64,000 nt of DNA from Linepithema humile (taxonomy: Eukaryota > Arthropoda > Insecta > Hymenoptera > Formicidae): contig NC_090133.1 in the NCBI RefSeq assembly GCF_040581485.1, positions 19,344,001 through 19,408,000 of the forward strand, in the 5' to 3' direction. The notes beneath the pieces are model-generated. The model did not search any database and was not told the origin of the DNA. It was given only the letters and a program-made list of their open reading frames with translations. The position numbers and the translations under genes are program-made. Shown one piece after another: positions 35,501-49,792 of this stretch (the stretch's first letter is position 1; the number at the start of each line of letters is the position of its first letter).

Positions 35501-38500
35501 AAGTAATTTGAATAATAAACATTCAATAATAAAGAATAAATCATTAATTAAAACCTTTCATTGTGCTAATTTGCAATATCTCTATTTTCTGCTGATTAAC
35601 ATGACAATAATAAATGGATAATACGTCTAATTGTAAATCATGTCTGTTTAGTTTTGGTGTTAATTTCGGGAAAGTAAGCCGAGATAGGTTTTATCTTATT
35701 TACTGATAGCATATGAAATGTGATTCGTCTGCAGTATACACGAGTGTACGCGCCCAATATGCTATTTTTTTCCTTTTCTATTTATCATCTGTCGCATTTG
35801 TGAATATTCCGGCTTGCTGCGATATCATACACGTCACAGGATAATCACCGACAAGTCACACTCGTTTGAAATTCATTCTCGCGAACTTCGAATTTTTTGC
35901 GTTTGTATAGTTAACGAAACGTCGCGCGACCGCCGCCGACTGAAAAAAAATGTAGAGAAAATAATGCTCGCGGACGGGCACGGAATGCGCGTTAAAATTG
36001 CAGGATCCATTTACTAATTTACGATCTGACGGGCCGATTACCGCGAAGAACGCGCGGCGCACGATGAGCGGAGAAAATATTCATTCGCGCGCACTGGAGA
36101 AAAGTGGAGCGTGGATATAACATAAATTTATATTACACTTCCAACAAAGCTCTGATTCGAAATTTCGAACATTTGTGAGATTCCCCGCAATCTGCGCATC
36201 TTTATTACACAGCGTTAACGAACCGCCGAATTGATGAACTTCGTTTAATTAGCTAACGCGGTCCATAGAGCCGTCACCTAATTAACGCTCAAAGGTTCCG
36301 CTCTGTGTATTCAAAGCGCTTCAATAAATAATCTTTCCGCTGAAAAATAATGTTCCTCCTCATTTCTATTTTATTTTATTTTCACTCGTTATGTGTTTGC
36401 ATAGAGTTTAAATATAAAATCAAAATTTCCGACCGCTTTTTGACCGCTGCGAGTAATAGCTTTAAAAATTAACAGTCCTCGTATCAATGTTACTCTAAAT
36501 GATAAAAAGTATCATGTTACAGGCTAAATATTAATAATTGAGATCAGAAGCACTGCGATAAAGAGGATAATAAACCGCGGTAAATGAATGATAAATAATA
36601 TTCAACGCAAATAACAAACTTTTCTTTTTTTTAATGTAATATTTATCTTCGCGGTGAAAAAGAAAAGAATTCATTAATAAAAAAGCAAATTATTAGGAGG
36701 ATAGAATTATATACAATACTCGGCAAAAATAGGCGCTCATTATTTGCGTAGGAAGCTATTATATTTGTAATTCAATCCATCTTTTATTACAAGTTCGATC
36801 TTAAGAAAGTTGAACGAGTCTATTCGAGGGAGCGATACTGATACTTTGAACGCTCTTCTAATTTGATTGGGTCGCAGTCAGGCTCGTGAGTGGTTGCGGG
36901 TCGTGGCCTGGTGGGAGAGAAACTGAAGTAAATGAAGTTTAGCTACGAACGGCCGCACCTGCAGCGGCAACCCTCGAATCGCGCGTTTCCGGCTTAAGCC
37001 ATGAGCGCTCGAGGGGCGCTTTGCGGTGCGAGAATTCCACGTTCGAAAACAAAGAAGCGCTTGTCTCTGTTTGAACGCGCGAAACGGGTCTGGCACGGCT
37101 GGGGGATGCTCTTAACGATCAATTAGTCGGGCGTAGCCTCAGCTCGTATTTAGACTTCAAGCGAGCACGAAACAATGCCTTTATATTATCGGAACGATTT
37201 ACGCCGCGATGATTCATCTCGTTTACAATTACACGAGAGTAAGAGTAATCGCCTCGGATTTTATTAGAGCGTTCGAAAAAGTTCAAATAAATTAACTTAA
37301 ACTTATTCAAATTAACAAGTTCGAACAGACTTTAAGATCTCAAATCAAAGTTCGATCACAAAGAGATTTATTTCTCTGATATCGAAAAATTCTAATTAAT
37401 CCACAGCGATTAATTCGAAATTTTCTTTGAAGGAAAAATTAAATTCATCAAGCGCTGCGCTATTAAAATTAAGAATGCAGGGATATATATAGATATCGTG
37501 TGCGTGCAGCGAATAAGAATACGAACGCAACTGCGAGAGAATTTATTAATTAATATAAAGCTAATTACTGAAGTTGACGCACGCAAAGTTACCGTTCCGG
37601 GACGGAACTTTTCTCCGGAACCGAAAGGACCTTCAATTTATTCCCGCCGCTTAGCGTTAACAGCTCGGCGAATCGGGAAGATTTTCGAAAAAGTTTAGAG
37701 AGATAAATGAATCCAATCTGATGAGCATTAAAAGAGCGGCATGAGGGAGTAATGTATCGCCGCGACGCGACTAGACGGTCCCCGGGAGGGAGGCTGCAAC
37801 TACGCGTCTTTTAATTTAATTCTTAGTCCGCGGAGCGCAAACAAAGTTTCACCACTGCCGGAGAAATTCCAGGCATCTCATCTCTGCGAGTCTGCGAGTC
37901 AAGCCGCTATTCGTTCATCTAAGGAAGGAGAAGAGATAAAGAAAAGGGGCGTTACGCTGAAAAGCATAGTTGGAGATATCGTTCACCACCGTCACTATGG
38001 AACAGAGCCGAAAAATAACTGCTTTTTTTTTGTCTATCGCTGCTTTTAAAGTTACTCACGGTGCGACGTATATAGATATATGTGTAAACGGCATTTATAG
38101 GAATAAAATATGCAGTTGAAAGCGCGCGCAATCAATCCAGCCGGTCCATCAATCCCCGCGCGCTTTACGATGATCGCAACGTTACTCGCCATTAATCACA
38201 GTTATCGGCTGGATCAAAACTTCATATTTTTTAATTCCGATCGATTGATCGCTAATTGCCGGCCCTGGCGATACGGCCGCGCTCGCAAATAAATCGGCCG
38301 TTACCGATGCTAAATACGCGCCACATCGCTAAATATTCGCGCGCGGATATTTTATTATCCCCGATAAAGCGCTCGAATAAAAATCTAATTAAACTCAGTG
38401 CGCGCCCCGGAGTGCTTTTATCCGGAGCATATTTCTCGCATCATGAAACGTATCTCTCGCATTATGAAACGTTCGCGAAATAGCGGCGAATATGTTTCCT

Positions 38501-41500
38501 GCCCTTTGGATACGTTACGTGAGCGCAAATCGGTATCAAACGATATTGCGAGAACAAAATCCAGATCAGCGTTGTCAGGTGCAAATACGTCCTCTTTGTA
38601 ATTCGTTTAAAATTGGCTGCGGGCTAAGAATTTTCAATAACGCTAAAATTGTAGGACGCAGCGAGAGATGTAATTAACCTACATTGAAATATCGGCCCCT
38701 TTTTTTTCTTCGCAAGTAATATTCGCGTGTAACAACGTATGCCGTTAATATTTGCGTCGTTTCTGCGTTACTTATCCATTTTGCATTTTCTTGTTTCTTT
38801 TCTGTTATAATGTATTTTTACATTTTTTGCTGTGAACACTTCAAGCAGACTTATTTCTGTACGCAATATCTCTTTTGAAAAAAATATCCTCTTCCCATTC
38901 CTCTTTTTTTTCTCTCTCTTATACAAATGGAAAATTATTTTAATAGACGCTGAAAGTAATTTAAAAGTTTAATTAAAACTATTCAATTGAGCAAATGTTT
39001 GAGCGATATACTTGAATATTGCAGAAAATGAGATGGTTTCTTTCAAATCACTTTCCATACGAATAATTCATTACATGTTATTTCATATAATACGGCGATA
39101 TATATTGAATGTGCTGATGCGGACGACAATGATCTCGAGCGAGCGGCTTTATTTCAGACAAGCGGAAGAGGGAGAAAGAGACGAATCGGGGGACGCGCGC
39201 TTTCGATCGACGGCGGCTCGGTCTGATCGCGTGCGCGAAACATCGGTGAAATAATATCGTTTTCGCATACATCCGTTGGCCGCGCGGGCTCACGAATGCG
39301 TAGAATTGTATGACGGTCTGTGTGTCCCTCCCCCCCACCCCTCCCTTTCTACCTCGCCCTTTCTCGAGGCACGCCTCGTTTGCGCAGGAAATCCGATATT
39401 TTCCGACGTGGTATTTGGCGCTCAAATGATGCGCGCGCCAAGTTATCGACGTCGATTCGTCTCTTTGTACCTAACTGGCCGTCAACTACACCGGGAGGCC
39501 CCGGAGCCCCCGCCGTAATTGGAAAGTGTCTTTTTGTTCTTCTGCTCGATTTCTGTCCCTTCCTCCACTTGCAAAGTTCGTAACCTACCCACCTATCTTT
39601 CCTCCCTCTCTTTTCCACTCGTTGCGCCGATGCCGCCCCGAGATTTAAACACTATCGACGCATTCCTACGAAGCCGAGGAAACCGAAAAGAGTTTCCGTT
39701 CGTCGATTTATCGCGCCCGCCCCCATGATTGCATTCGCGTTAAAAGCGCCGCTCGAACAGATCAGAATCGAAGAGAACTATTCCATCGATATAGATCCGT
39801 TGCACTAACGCGGGGTAAATTTACCTCCTATGAAAATCGTCTGCTGGACGCTTAAAAATTCAATTGAAATTATTACAAATTGCTCCTGCACATTTTACCA
39901 ATCAAGACTAATCGTGATGAATCGAATTTGATATTTCTGTGAAGCTGGGGCATTACATTTTTTAAATTTCGTTATAATCGACAAAATTCCGATTCTTTCC
40001 GAAGCTTTAAAATTTCTAAAAGTCTCAAAAGAAATTCTCGAGACTGAGTGTAAAAAGTAGAAATCGAAAAACGTGGGATGCCAACTTTACATTTTCATTA
40101 TAATTGGTAATAACTTTTAAATTTCAATCAGGATCGACTTGAGTGATAACACTTTTCGATAAAACTTTTGAAATATCATCTAGAATATCAAAGTAAAGTC
40201 ACAAATCTTTAAAAATAATTTGAATCAATGGAAATTTAGAAATTTTTTATTTAAAAATTGGAAGATTGCCGGAATAGTTGTCGTTATTATTTTTTTTACT
40301 TCGAATATTAAAAAAAAATTATCAGAGCTTTTGAGAGTTTCGAAATATATTAAAAATACTAGAATAAAAAATATACCTATATATTCCAAGAGAACGAAAA
40401 AAATGTATTATTTGTACAGAAATTCTAAAAGCGGGCTGCTTGCTTTATAAAGATGAACTCGACGAACGTTGGATATGATCAAACCCGTTTCTTTTTCGAC
40501 TTACCGACAAAATTATTTTTATTATTCTGCGAGTTACGTATGCTCGATAAGCGAAGTGAAATTGCGCGTTCGGGATACGAAGAGGCAAGAAAGCGAAGAA
40601 GCCCAATAGAATTATCCGCGTCTAGACGAATCTCGTTACGGAGAGACGAATGAAGAGCGTCAGCAAGCGGTGGCTGGCGATCTTCGATACATATGTTAAA
40701 AAAAATGTATGTCACATCGCTCTAACAATACGTATGACATCATACACGGCTTTAACGAAGTGGCGTATTACAATGAGAAAGTGTCGAAACCTTCTTTTGT
40801 CGAGAAAGAGAGTGAGAGAGAGAGAGAGAGAGAGAGATGCAGATTCGCGAGATACGTGCAGTCCGAGCCCGTCGTCGTTTGAGCGGCACGCATTATATGT
40901 TTGCATATATATGCGGCGGTCTATCTTCCAAAGGAATATTGAATTAAGCGTTTCCCGGGAAAATCGACTGTGTAGGTTACCATGGTAACCATAGCCGGCC
41001 CCGTGTTTCGCTTCTCAACCAGGCGCGCGCGGCCGCATTCCCGCACGGATTCGACGTCGCTCGGATCGCGGAACCGGATCGCGTCCGATCGACGTTTCGT
41101 CAAACCCGCCGGTATACAGGTTCGCGGATTTTTAGCTTAGTGATTCGCATGATTCCGTACTTCTGCCGTCGCGACGTCTAGAGCGGATCGAATCCGATCT
41201 GAACCGAGCCGGAATCCGGCTTGTGCGGACGAGTTCGATCAAAGCTAGAGACAGTTTGAATCCAAGCTAGATTTCTATCATAGAAAATAGCACATTTTAT
41301 ATTTACTATCGTAATTATTTTCTCCATTTTATGAACGTGGAAAAATATAAAAAGGAATTGGATTTTTTATAAGATTTAATAAATTCTCTTTTACTTCCAT
41401 TGCACATTTTTCATTTTGCGCGGACGAAATTTTTTCCCGGCGCGTCTAATGCACGCCGGATACCTCAAACAGCGCGAGTCATGGGATCGATAGCCGCCGG

Positions 41501-44500
41501 AGTGACTTGCTAGATTAAACTCATTACTCTGTATCGCGAATTATTCTTGCCGGGCGTTTGCGGAACTATCAAGGATCAATACCGCTCGCGCGCATAGTTC
41601 AATCCTAATGCAACTTGCCAGAAGTTTCGAGCGGGCGGGGGAACGGAATCAAACGTAAAGCCTGTACACCGATACCTCGGGAGAGAGAACGGGCCGCGCA
41701 CAGCGTTAATCCGACCATAGAAACTCGAATCCGCCACTCGATATGGAATAAAGCGCGCGCTTTTGTCTCCCGCTTCTCGGCACCGCTCTCGTATAAACGT
41801 CGCGCCGTTTTGAGACTCGACGTCAACAATCGGTTACCCTTCTCCACCGTCCGTCATCTGGATGAGTGGCTGGATATTCGACTGTCAAACTGAGTTACTG
41901 TAGTATCGGTCGACAGTTTTTAATCGGGGCCGCGCAGGGCGGGTAAAAGAAAATCCACGGAGAATTGCAATTTTTCATCGACTTTTACACACGGAACGCG
42001 GTATCGTTTCCATTGTTAACTGTACGTCCTATATTTGCGGAACATCAAAGATATTTGATATCTAACAAAATATGCATTCGACGTATCTTACATAAATACA
42101 TCCGATGTTTTTTGAAAAATATTGAGAATGCAGTTTGTTTTCCAGAAATTAACGGCATCGATAAAACGCAAAGTTGCATCATTGAATATATTTAGTTTAA
42201 ATCACTTTTTGACGCTACTTTCTGTGATATTTTGAAATTGTTATGATAACGACATTTTTTTTCGTGTTACATCAAAGACGTAGATAGTTTTTTCTAAAAA
42301 ATATTGTTACTACAATCGTCATTGAAGTTTCTTTTCATGACGCGCTTCATCCATCGATATCAAGTTTCCAAGTAAGCTCATGAATCAGGCGGTCATCGCG
42401 GTTGGAAAAGCCGACTAGATCACTTCCGCCTATCGTCTCTCGCCCACCGGAAGTCGGGACGCAGCCGGAAAGCCGCGAGAGGAAGAAGTTTCCCATTCCG
42501 CGGATGGAGAGGAAGGTTTGCTAAGCTTGCGTGTACCTGCGCCGAGGAGATCGAGCAGCCAGAGAGAAAGAGAGAGAGAGGGAGAGAAAGAGGAAGAAGG
42601 TCGATTTTCCGGAATTCGCGGCGATCGCGAGTCCGGGCACGCGTGGGCTCGCGCGGTGCGGCGCATTGCCAATAAAGTTCCGTGGGTTAACGCGGCGCAG
42701 GTACGCTCGATCTACTAAGGTCGATAACTCGATTCCCCATCGATCTCGCGGGAACGAAAGAGAGAGAGAGTGAGAGAGTAGCAGAGGCACGGTGTCGTTT
42801 TCCGCAGCCAGAGGAAGAGCCCAGGCTTCGTCCCGGACACGCTTTCGCGGGATTCAATTTGCTATTCTCCCTCGATCCTCCGTCCCCGGCAACACCGTTA
42901 CACACCTCCGCCTCCTTCCCGTCGACGACGCGGTTTCTTCGGGAACGAGGGAACGAGGGAACGAGGGAACGAACGGACGAACGACGTGAACGCGGTTAGA
43001 TGCGTCGGCGAGAGCGAGACGAGGGCGAGCCGATAAATAGCGCGCGGCTCGATGTGTTATCGAGGAACAGATCCGCCGCTGCAAAATGTAGCTAACCGAG
43101 TTGGTCGCCGGAGTTCCCGCGAATGAAATTACGAGTTGCGCGATCCGCGCGATGCGCGACAAACGCGGGTCTCGATCGCCCGGTATTCGCATGAAAGCGA
43201 CGGGAAAATATCGAATGAACTATGAGAACATTGAACGTTTCGCATAGAAGCGCGTCGCTTGAGTAACATGACGCAAATCGCATTTCGCGTGATAAAAGAT
43301 GAAAAGGGGATTGAAGCATCTCGTCGCTCGAGCAATGAATAAAAAAATACACATCTTATCGATATAAATATATCTGATATTTTCACAAAACGTTAAAGAT
43401 GTTGCTTGTCTCCCGAACACCGACAGCACCGATAAGAAGTACTTGTACATTTGAATTTTTTGATTTATTAATCATTTTTATTATTATTTCATCAATGATA
43501 TCTACGTGGATAAGATTGCACGCCATTTCTATGCGCGGTTTCTTCGACACGAGTCCACGTCTACATATACACAATCATTTCTAATTATTTTCCAATCTTT
43601 TCTACTCCGCTATTGCAGAGTTATTCATCATCTTTATTAAGAAATGTATAGTCGCAACCGCAGTAGCAATCACCCCCGATAAATCATCGCGATTGGCATA
43701 CTTCCAGAACCGATGAGTGCTTGCAAACAACGAAACGTGACGTTGTTCCCTTGCGTCGGACTTTCAGACGCGTTTGATCGAGAACGCTCGCGAATGCTCA
43801 CGCAGTTAAATCGCGGGGGGAAGAGGGGGGGGAGGAGGGAGAGGACTCAAGGGAAGGAGAGAGATCTTACGCGGGAGGGGCGGTTAAATCCATCCAGAGA
43901 GTGGCAGCCGGAGAAATGCGACGGATGGTGAGAATGCAAGTTTACGCGACACCATGGTTCCGACGTCACGGGCGCAATGCGGGGGTCTTAAGCCGGGCTT
44001 CGCGAATCACATATTTTGCGGGGGCGGGCGGGCAACACGGTGGCTTTTGTGCGAGGCGGAATCGCGCGCTTGCCGCCGCGCCGCCTGAATAGGATTTTCG
44101 CCGACAATGCCACGACGACGACGACGACGACGACGATGCGAAACGAGGGGCGAAACTCGATATCGTTCGCGAAGTCACCGCGGCAGAATTTTCACCGAAG
44201 AATACGTTGCCGGCTCATCGCGTGCTCATCCTCTTTCCTCTCTGTTTATGACGCATGGATTGAACGCGAAACAAAGTGGTGTGCTACGTCGGCGGGCGTG
44301 TGTATTCCGCGAATGCACACGGTAATTAGCTTTAGGCAAAAGAGGCGTGGTTTAATACGGAATATGAAGTATCGGAACAGAGCGCGGTATCGGGGAGTGC
44401 ACAATTATATTATGCTCCGTATCTCTCTCTCTCTCTCTCTCTCTCTTTGCGCACACGCTTCATTACATCCACTCGTCCGTTCGTTAACATTCTTTCCGAG

Positions 44501-47500
44501 TCACTTGACGCGTCTTGCGTCATTCGTTTTGCCGACTTCGCCTCTACGCGTATTAATATCATTACTGTCTTGCGTATACGCGTAGCGCGCGAACACCTAA
44601 GCCAGTCCCGTATAATTTTTATTACACGAGGGATTGCACGGCGTGCTCCTTATTCCACTCGGCGAACTCGAAAATGACGTATCTGCGCGAGAGCCATTTC
44701 TAGTACAGTTCTAAGGCAGTCAATAGACGCAAGACAATACCGAGGAGCGTATAATCCGGGAATGGTTCCTACATTTTGACGTCGGATATATAAGATGGAG
44801 CATCGGAGGGAGAGAGATCGCGACATTATTACTCTCCGCCTTTATTGCGGGCCACATGGCCTTTCTGTGTCTTACTGTCTCTCTCTCGCGCGCGCGACGG
44901 TAACGATATTGACGCCAATCTTGCCTCGCTAACCTTCTTGTTATCCTCGCAGATTACACTTAGAACCACCAGTGTGATAACGTTACGCGCCCACGTAGTT
45001 CACACACACATACTCTCTCTCTCTCTGTCTCTCACGATACAATTCCCGCATTGCCAGTAATGCGTCAGCATATGGCGTCGTAATATCTTATCGTTTTAGC
45101 GGATAACCAGTAGAGCTTATTACTGCATTAGACGTATTCGGTAATCCGGGATATTCCCGGATTTCGAACGCCATTTCAAATAAAGAAATTCATCATTGAT
45201 GCACCGCACATTTTCTAATACAAAACTGCGACTTGTGTCAAAGTTCTATTAAATTTCAATTTATAAATATAAATTTGTAGTAATGCACTAATTATGTCTA
45301 TGATATTTTTATATGTAAAAAAATTATTATACAAATATTTATAAATAAAAATGTAATAGAGAGAGTTTAGATACGCGCGAACGAATTAAATGTATACGAC
45401 ATACCTTTCTGGTTGTTCGAAATTAGTTGAGCCACTTTGTTGATGTTATTAGAGGCGGAGTTAACAGGCACCAGGGAACTCTCATTCCCTTTCAAGAAAC
45501 GCTCGCACTCTTCCCTCTTGCGTCGAAGCTCCTGCCTGTAATAATAATGACAAAAGAAAACATAAACACAAATTCGACAAATACTCGCGATTGCATCGAT
45601 ATGCAACAGTATCTCCGCCGCTCGCATTGTTTTATTTCGCGTCGCTCATTAGCCCGAGCTTAAGCGGGACTCCTTGCGCGGCTTTATTGTAATTAACGAA
45701 ACATTTGCAAGTCATTTACAAACGACGGTAAGGCGCAAGAGCGTTATGAATATTCCACGTATGTCCCGGCGCGCGCGCGCGGGAGAAGGGTTGTGGAGAG
45801 CGCGATACGTACTTCCGGAATAAACACTCCGAAGCCGACGGGCTTCAAATTACTATCTTCTCGAGTTTCACGAAGTAGACGCAAATACTACAGAGTTTCG
45901 CGACTCTGTCAGATATACTACTTCGGTATATATGCATACATATTCGGTGTATACAGCAACCTATAGGATAGAATGTTTGACGTGACGTAGCACTATTGAT
46001 ACAAAGATCGCGCATATAGTCTCGCGTACATACGCAAAGATCGATACGGTAAGAGGGGAGACAGAGATTCGAGATATATATGTGCTGTATATTCATAATT
46101 GAAGAGCTCCAAGCGGAGAAGTGTTGCAAATTTATCGGACGCTTTGCCGGAGAATTGCTGCCGCGCGGAGCTTGAAACATAATTTAAAATACATTCGAAC
46201 AATGACAAAATTTAAATAAAATATGAAATTAAAAATATGTATCATTTCATAAAATAATAAGCGAATTTTATCGAATTTATTAAACATGAGTTTCAACAGA
46301 TGGAAAATTATTGTTAAGAGGAAATTATTGGATTAAATATGAAAATCGTAACAAGTATTAAATATGCGTTTGATGGACGAAAATTATTGCTAAGGGAGAA
46401 AATCGCGTGCAATCCCTTGTCACGGTAGTCCTGCGAAAACTGCAACTTCCTGCTGCGTGTACGTAAATTTCTCGCAAGCCGAAGGAAGCACGACATAAAT
46501 CGTGGCAGAAGCACAGTTTTGCAACAAAAGCAAAAAAAAAAAAAAAAGAGAAAAACCTAGAACAGAGAAAAAGTCGGTAGGAAATTACAATATTCATTTC
46601 GATAAAAGGAAGCGCTGCGATCATACGCTACTCTCACTGTTCTCTCTCTTTCTCTCTTTCTCTTTCGGTGTCCAAAAGTAATTTATTATCTCAATGGTCG
46701 GAGAATTACCCCGCTTTTACGCCGCGGACTCTTTTACTGCGGACAGCATAAATGCACGTTCGACTGTGATAAATACTCATACGATAGCGCCGGCACAAAA
46801 TATGTCAATAATTCCCCCAATTAAGACCTGACATTATCAATAATTAGCGACATCGTTATTTCACGAGAATTTGATTTAGGAAGATCGCGGGAATACGCAA
46901 AAACGCCGGCAATGATATAAAGTCGAGTGGGGTAATTCAAGTCATTAGGATATATATAACGTAAATCGAACAACATAATTTTCCATGATAAAATTAACGG
47001 CTATTATGACACCATTACAGAGTGAATATTCCCGTACTACTAACGCCGCATATAAAATCAAACTGGTAACTGTCGATATTTTTCATTGAAAATTCATTAT
47101 TTCACTGTCCCATTTCTTTCCTCGTTCAAGATTTCTCGAATTTCCCTTCTAAAATTTACTCTTTCCATATAGTCCGTATTTTAAAATATAAAAAATATAA
47201 ATACAAGACGAGATAATATATCGAAAATATAGGAATCCGGCATAACGCGTGCAGCGCGTGCAAGCGGAAATATCGATAGGGAAGTTTAATCTAAGAGACG
47301 CGCGGTTTAACGGGCTCTGAAAAAGGTTATTCTATTATTTTGGAGTTTCGTTATAAAACTGTATCGCGAGGCGGTTATATATACATATAACCGGATCGCA
47401 CTGACGAATGGGCATCGAGGGTTCCCGCCCTCGGGCGGATCTGGTATCAAATATTATCCATTATTAAACACTACAGAGCCCGGGCCCGTGTAGCGGCGTG

Positions 47501-49738
47501 CGTCCGACAATTTTTCAATATTTTTCTGGCTTCGAACGCCAGAGCGCTCTTCCCTCCTCCCCCACCCGCCCTCGAACGGTCGTCACTCACCCCATCATTG
47601 TAACAGTGTATCGGGATAAATTCGCACGTTCCCTTTGATATACAACACGATACGATATCGATGTGATATCATTCGTTCGCCCGCGTGGTATTTCCGTTAT
47701 TAATAACGCGTCCAATTCTAAGGATATCATTTTTAGTTAATAATCGTACAGAATGTCGCAAGCCTGACGAGGCGTTGGATCTTCCAAATAGGCAGCAAAA
47801 TTGTCGGAATTGTCTCGACTTGCAACGTTATCAAGTACTTTCGTAAACGAGCTGCAAATTATATTGGAATAAGATAGCAAGTTAAACTTAAAAAAAAAAT
47901 TAGACATTGGTTTTTATCTTTTCTTCAAACTTGATTCGCATAATTCTGTAGATTTTCAAATAGCCTAATCTCCTGAAACACTCCGTTTCATATTTTGAAT
48001 TAAAATTTTTTTGGTATGGAAAGCCCATCGAAACGACAAGGGTGAATGTTCTCTCCGCTCGTCTTAACGTACAGCGAGGTAATACGGTGGCGATGTTCGA
48101 CGATGTATAACGCCGATAGACCGATATTTCGGCGGTACCTATTGTTAGCGAGCAAGCCATAGAAATTTTTCTACGTCTCTCGTGCTACACGAGAGGAAGG
48201 CGCGCACGTTTTCGCGATGGCCGCAAAATCGACGACGATCCAATCGGCGGAGGAAACAGCGTGGAGCACTCTTTGTGTTTTTCCTATAAATTGAATTCGG
48301 CGCACGTTAAATATTATCGGTTATTAAAAGCAGCGTCATATATGCATACATACGCGGATATGTGTGCGGGCGCAAGAACGCGTACGTGATCTGTCGATAT
48401 TTTTCTGCTCCATGAACACTCTCTTTGGGAATGTCCCTCTCACGCGCTCTTCCTTTCTCTCTGTCACTTTATCCGTCTCTCGCCTCTCCCCTGCCGTCCT
48501 GCTTTGCCTGAGTTAATTCCGGGGTTATTCGGTAGGGAAGGTCGACGATGTCGGCCTCGGATCATAGCCGTGGAATATATAGATCCGGACCGACATATCG
48601 ATCGACGTGGACGGGAGTGGAATAATAATTTGCACTGTTATTGCGAACCCATCCGGCGAAATCAAACCGGGCCGGCGCTTTCCCGCGGTCCCCTTGTTCC
48701 CTCTTTCCCTGCGTCATTGTCCTGCGAGTCCTCATGCCTGTCCCATCTCTCTTTCTCTTTCTCGTTCTTCTCTCCTTCTGTCTCGGCTCTTCTTGTTCAT
48801 TACCTCTACCCTTCACTCTTTGCCGACCATCTCCTCTCTGTCTCCTTTTCTTCCTTCCATCCGTTCTTTTGAAGGTAGAGTAAATGCTTCTATTGATCCC
48901 TTTCTCGCTTTCTCTTTCTCCTCCCTCCTTCTTTCTTTTTCTGCATCCGTCTCCGCACGAACACACACTAGGTGCACGCTTTGTTCGGCGGATGACTAGA
49001 GCAACTACGAATATGCGAATGACAAGTGGCAATCGATCGGAACTCATCGTCTCCTCTGGTGGCGTCCACCTCGTTGACGCTCCCGAAGATGCTTTTCGCG
49101 TCGATAGAAAAATATTCCCGACATACGCTTGCCACGCCGTAATGGCTTCATCCTTGTGACGTAATGGCATTCTCGAGGCAGCGACAAGCGAAAAACAATC
49201 CCGCACAATCCTCGCGCGACGCATTCGATTTCGTTTTAATATTACGACGAAATTCCGAACGTTAGTATTTTCCGTTAGTTCATTTTCAACTACAAATAAT
49301 AAATATTAAAAATGCATTTATTCGTTTACTCCATCATCGCATTGTTTATTGTTGTGGAATTTTTATTCACAATATTTATCTAATATTTTCTGCAAAGTAT
49401 TGATAAATTATTAATAAATTGCGCAAATAACTTGGTACATAATTTTGATGTTATTCTTGCAAGACTTGGCGAAAGAGCGGGGATGGTTAGCAAAACTGTG
49501 AGCAAGGTGAGTAATCCTGGCCGACGTGAAGGAAGCATGGGGATGGTATGGTTTACTTCAAAAACTTTTTATCGATAGCGTAGCCAGCGGGCACTTTAAA
49601 TAATCCTTCTGGACGCGGATATTAAATTTCTTACCGTGGCTCGCGGTGAGCGCGGCGGATTCGTGGTAGTCCGTTTAAACGGTACACTTTGTCCGCAGGA
49701 CCGGATTGCTGTGGTATTATATATATAAAATGTGTTTC

Positions 49739-49792
<54 letters not shown>

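Larger units (their letters stand above)
33782..45404 (-). other. Large 11.6-kb SMYD4 intron
   Basis: No supported gene. AT-rich DNA alternates with sharp GC- and CpG-rich islands (about 34380-34620, 39150-39300, 40980-41230, 41590-41950, 42410-43200 and 43780-44110). These islands create many overlapping frames without domains. TATA-like strings occur at about 34367 and 44786 but no gene follows. Simple repeats are listed separately. One 85-codon frame with a signal-like start is at 35139-35396. Confidence 0.55.

Noticed and set aside
48562..49224. 220-codon minus-strand frame in a SMYD4 intron
   Set aside because: It is driven by CT-rich simple sequence, giving Arg/Glu/Lys low complexity; no domain or splice structure.
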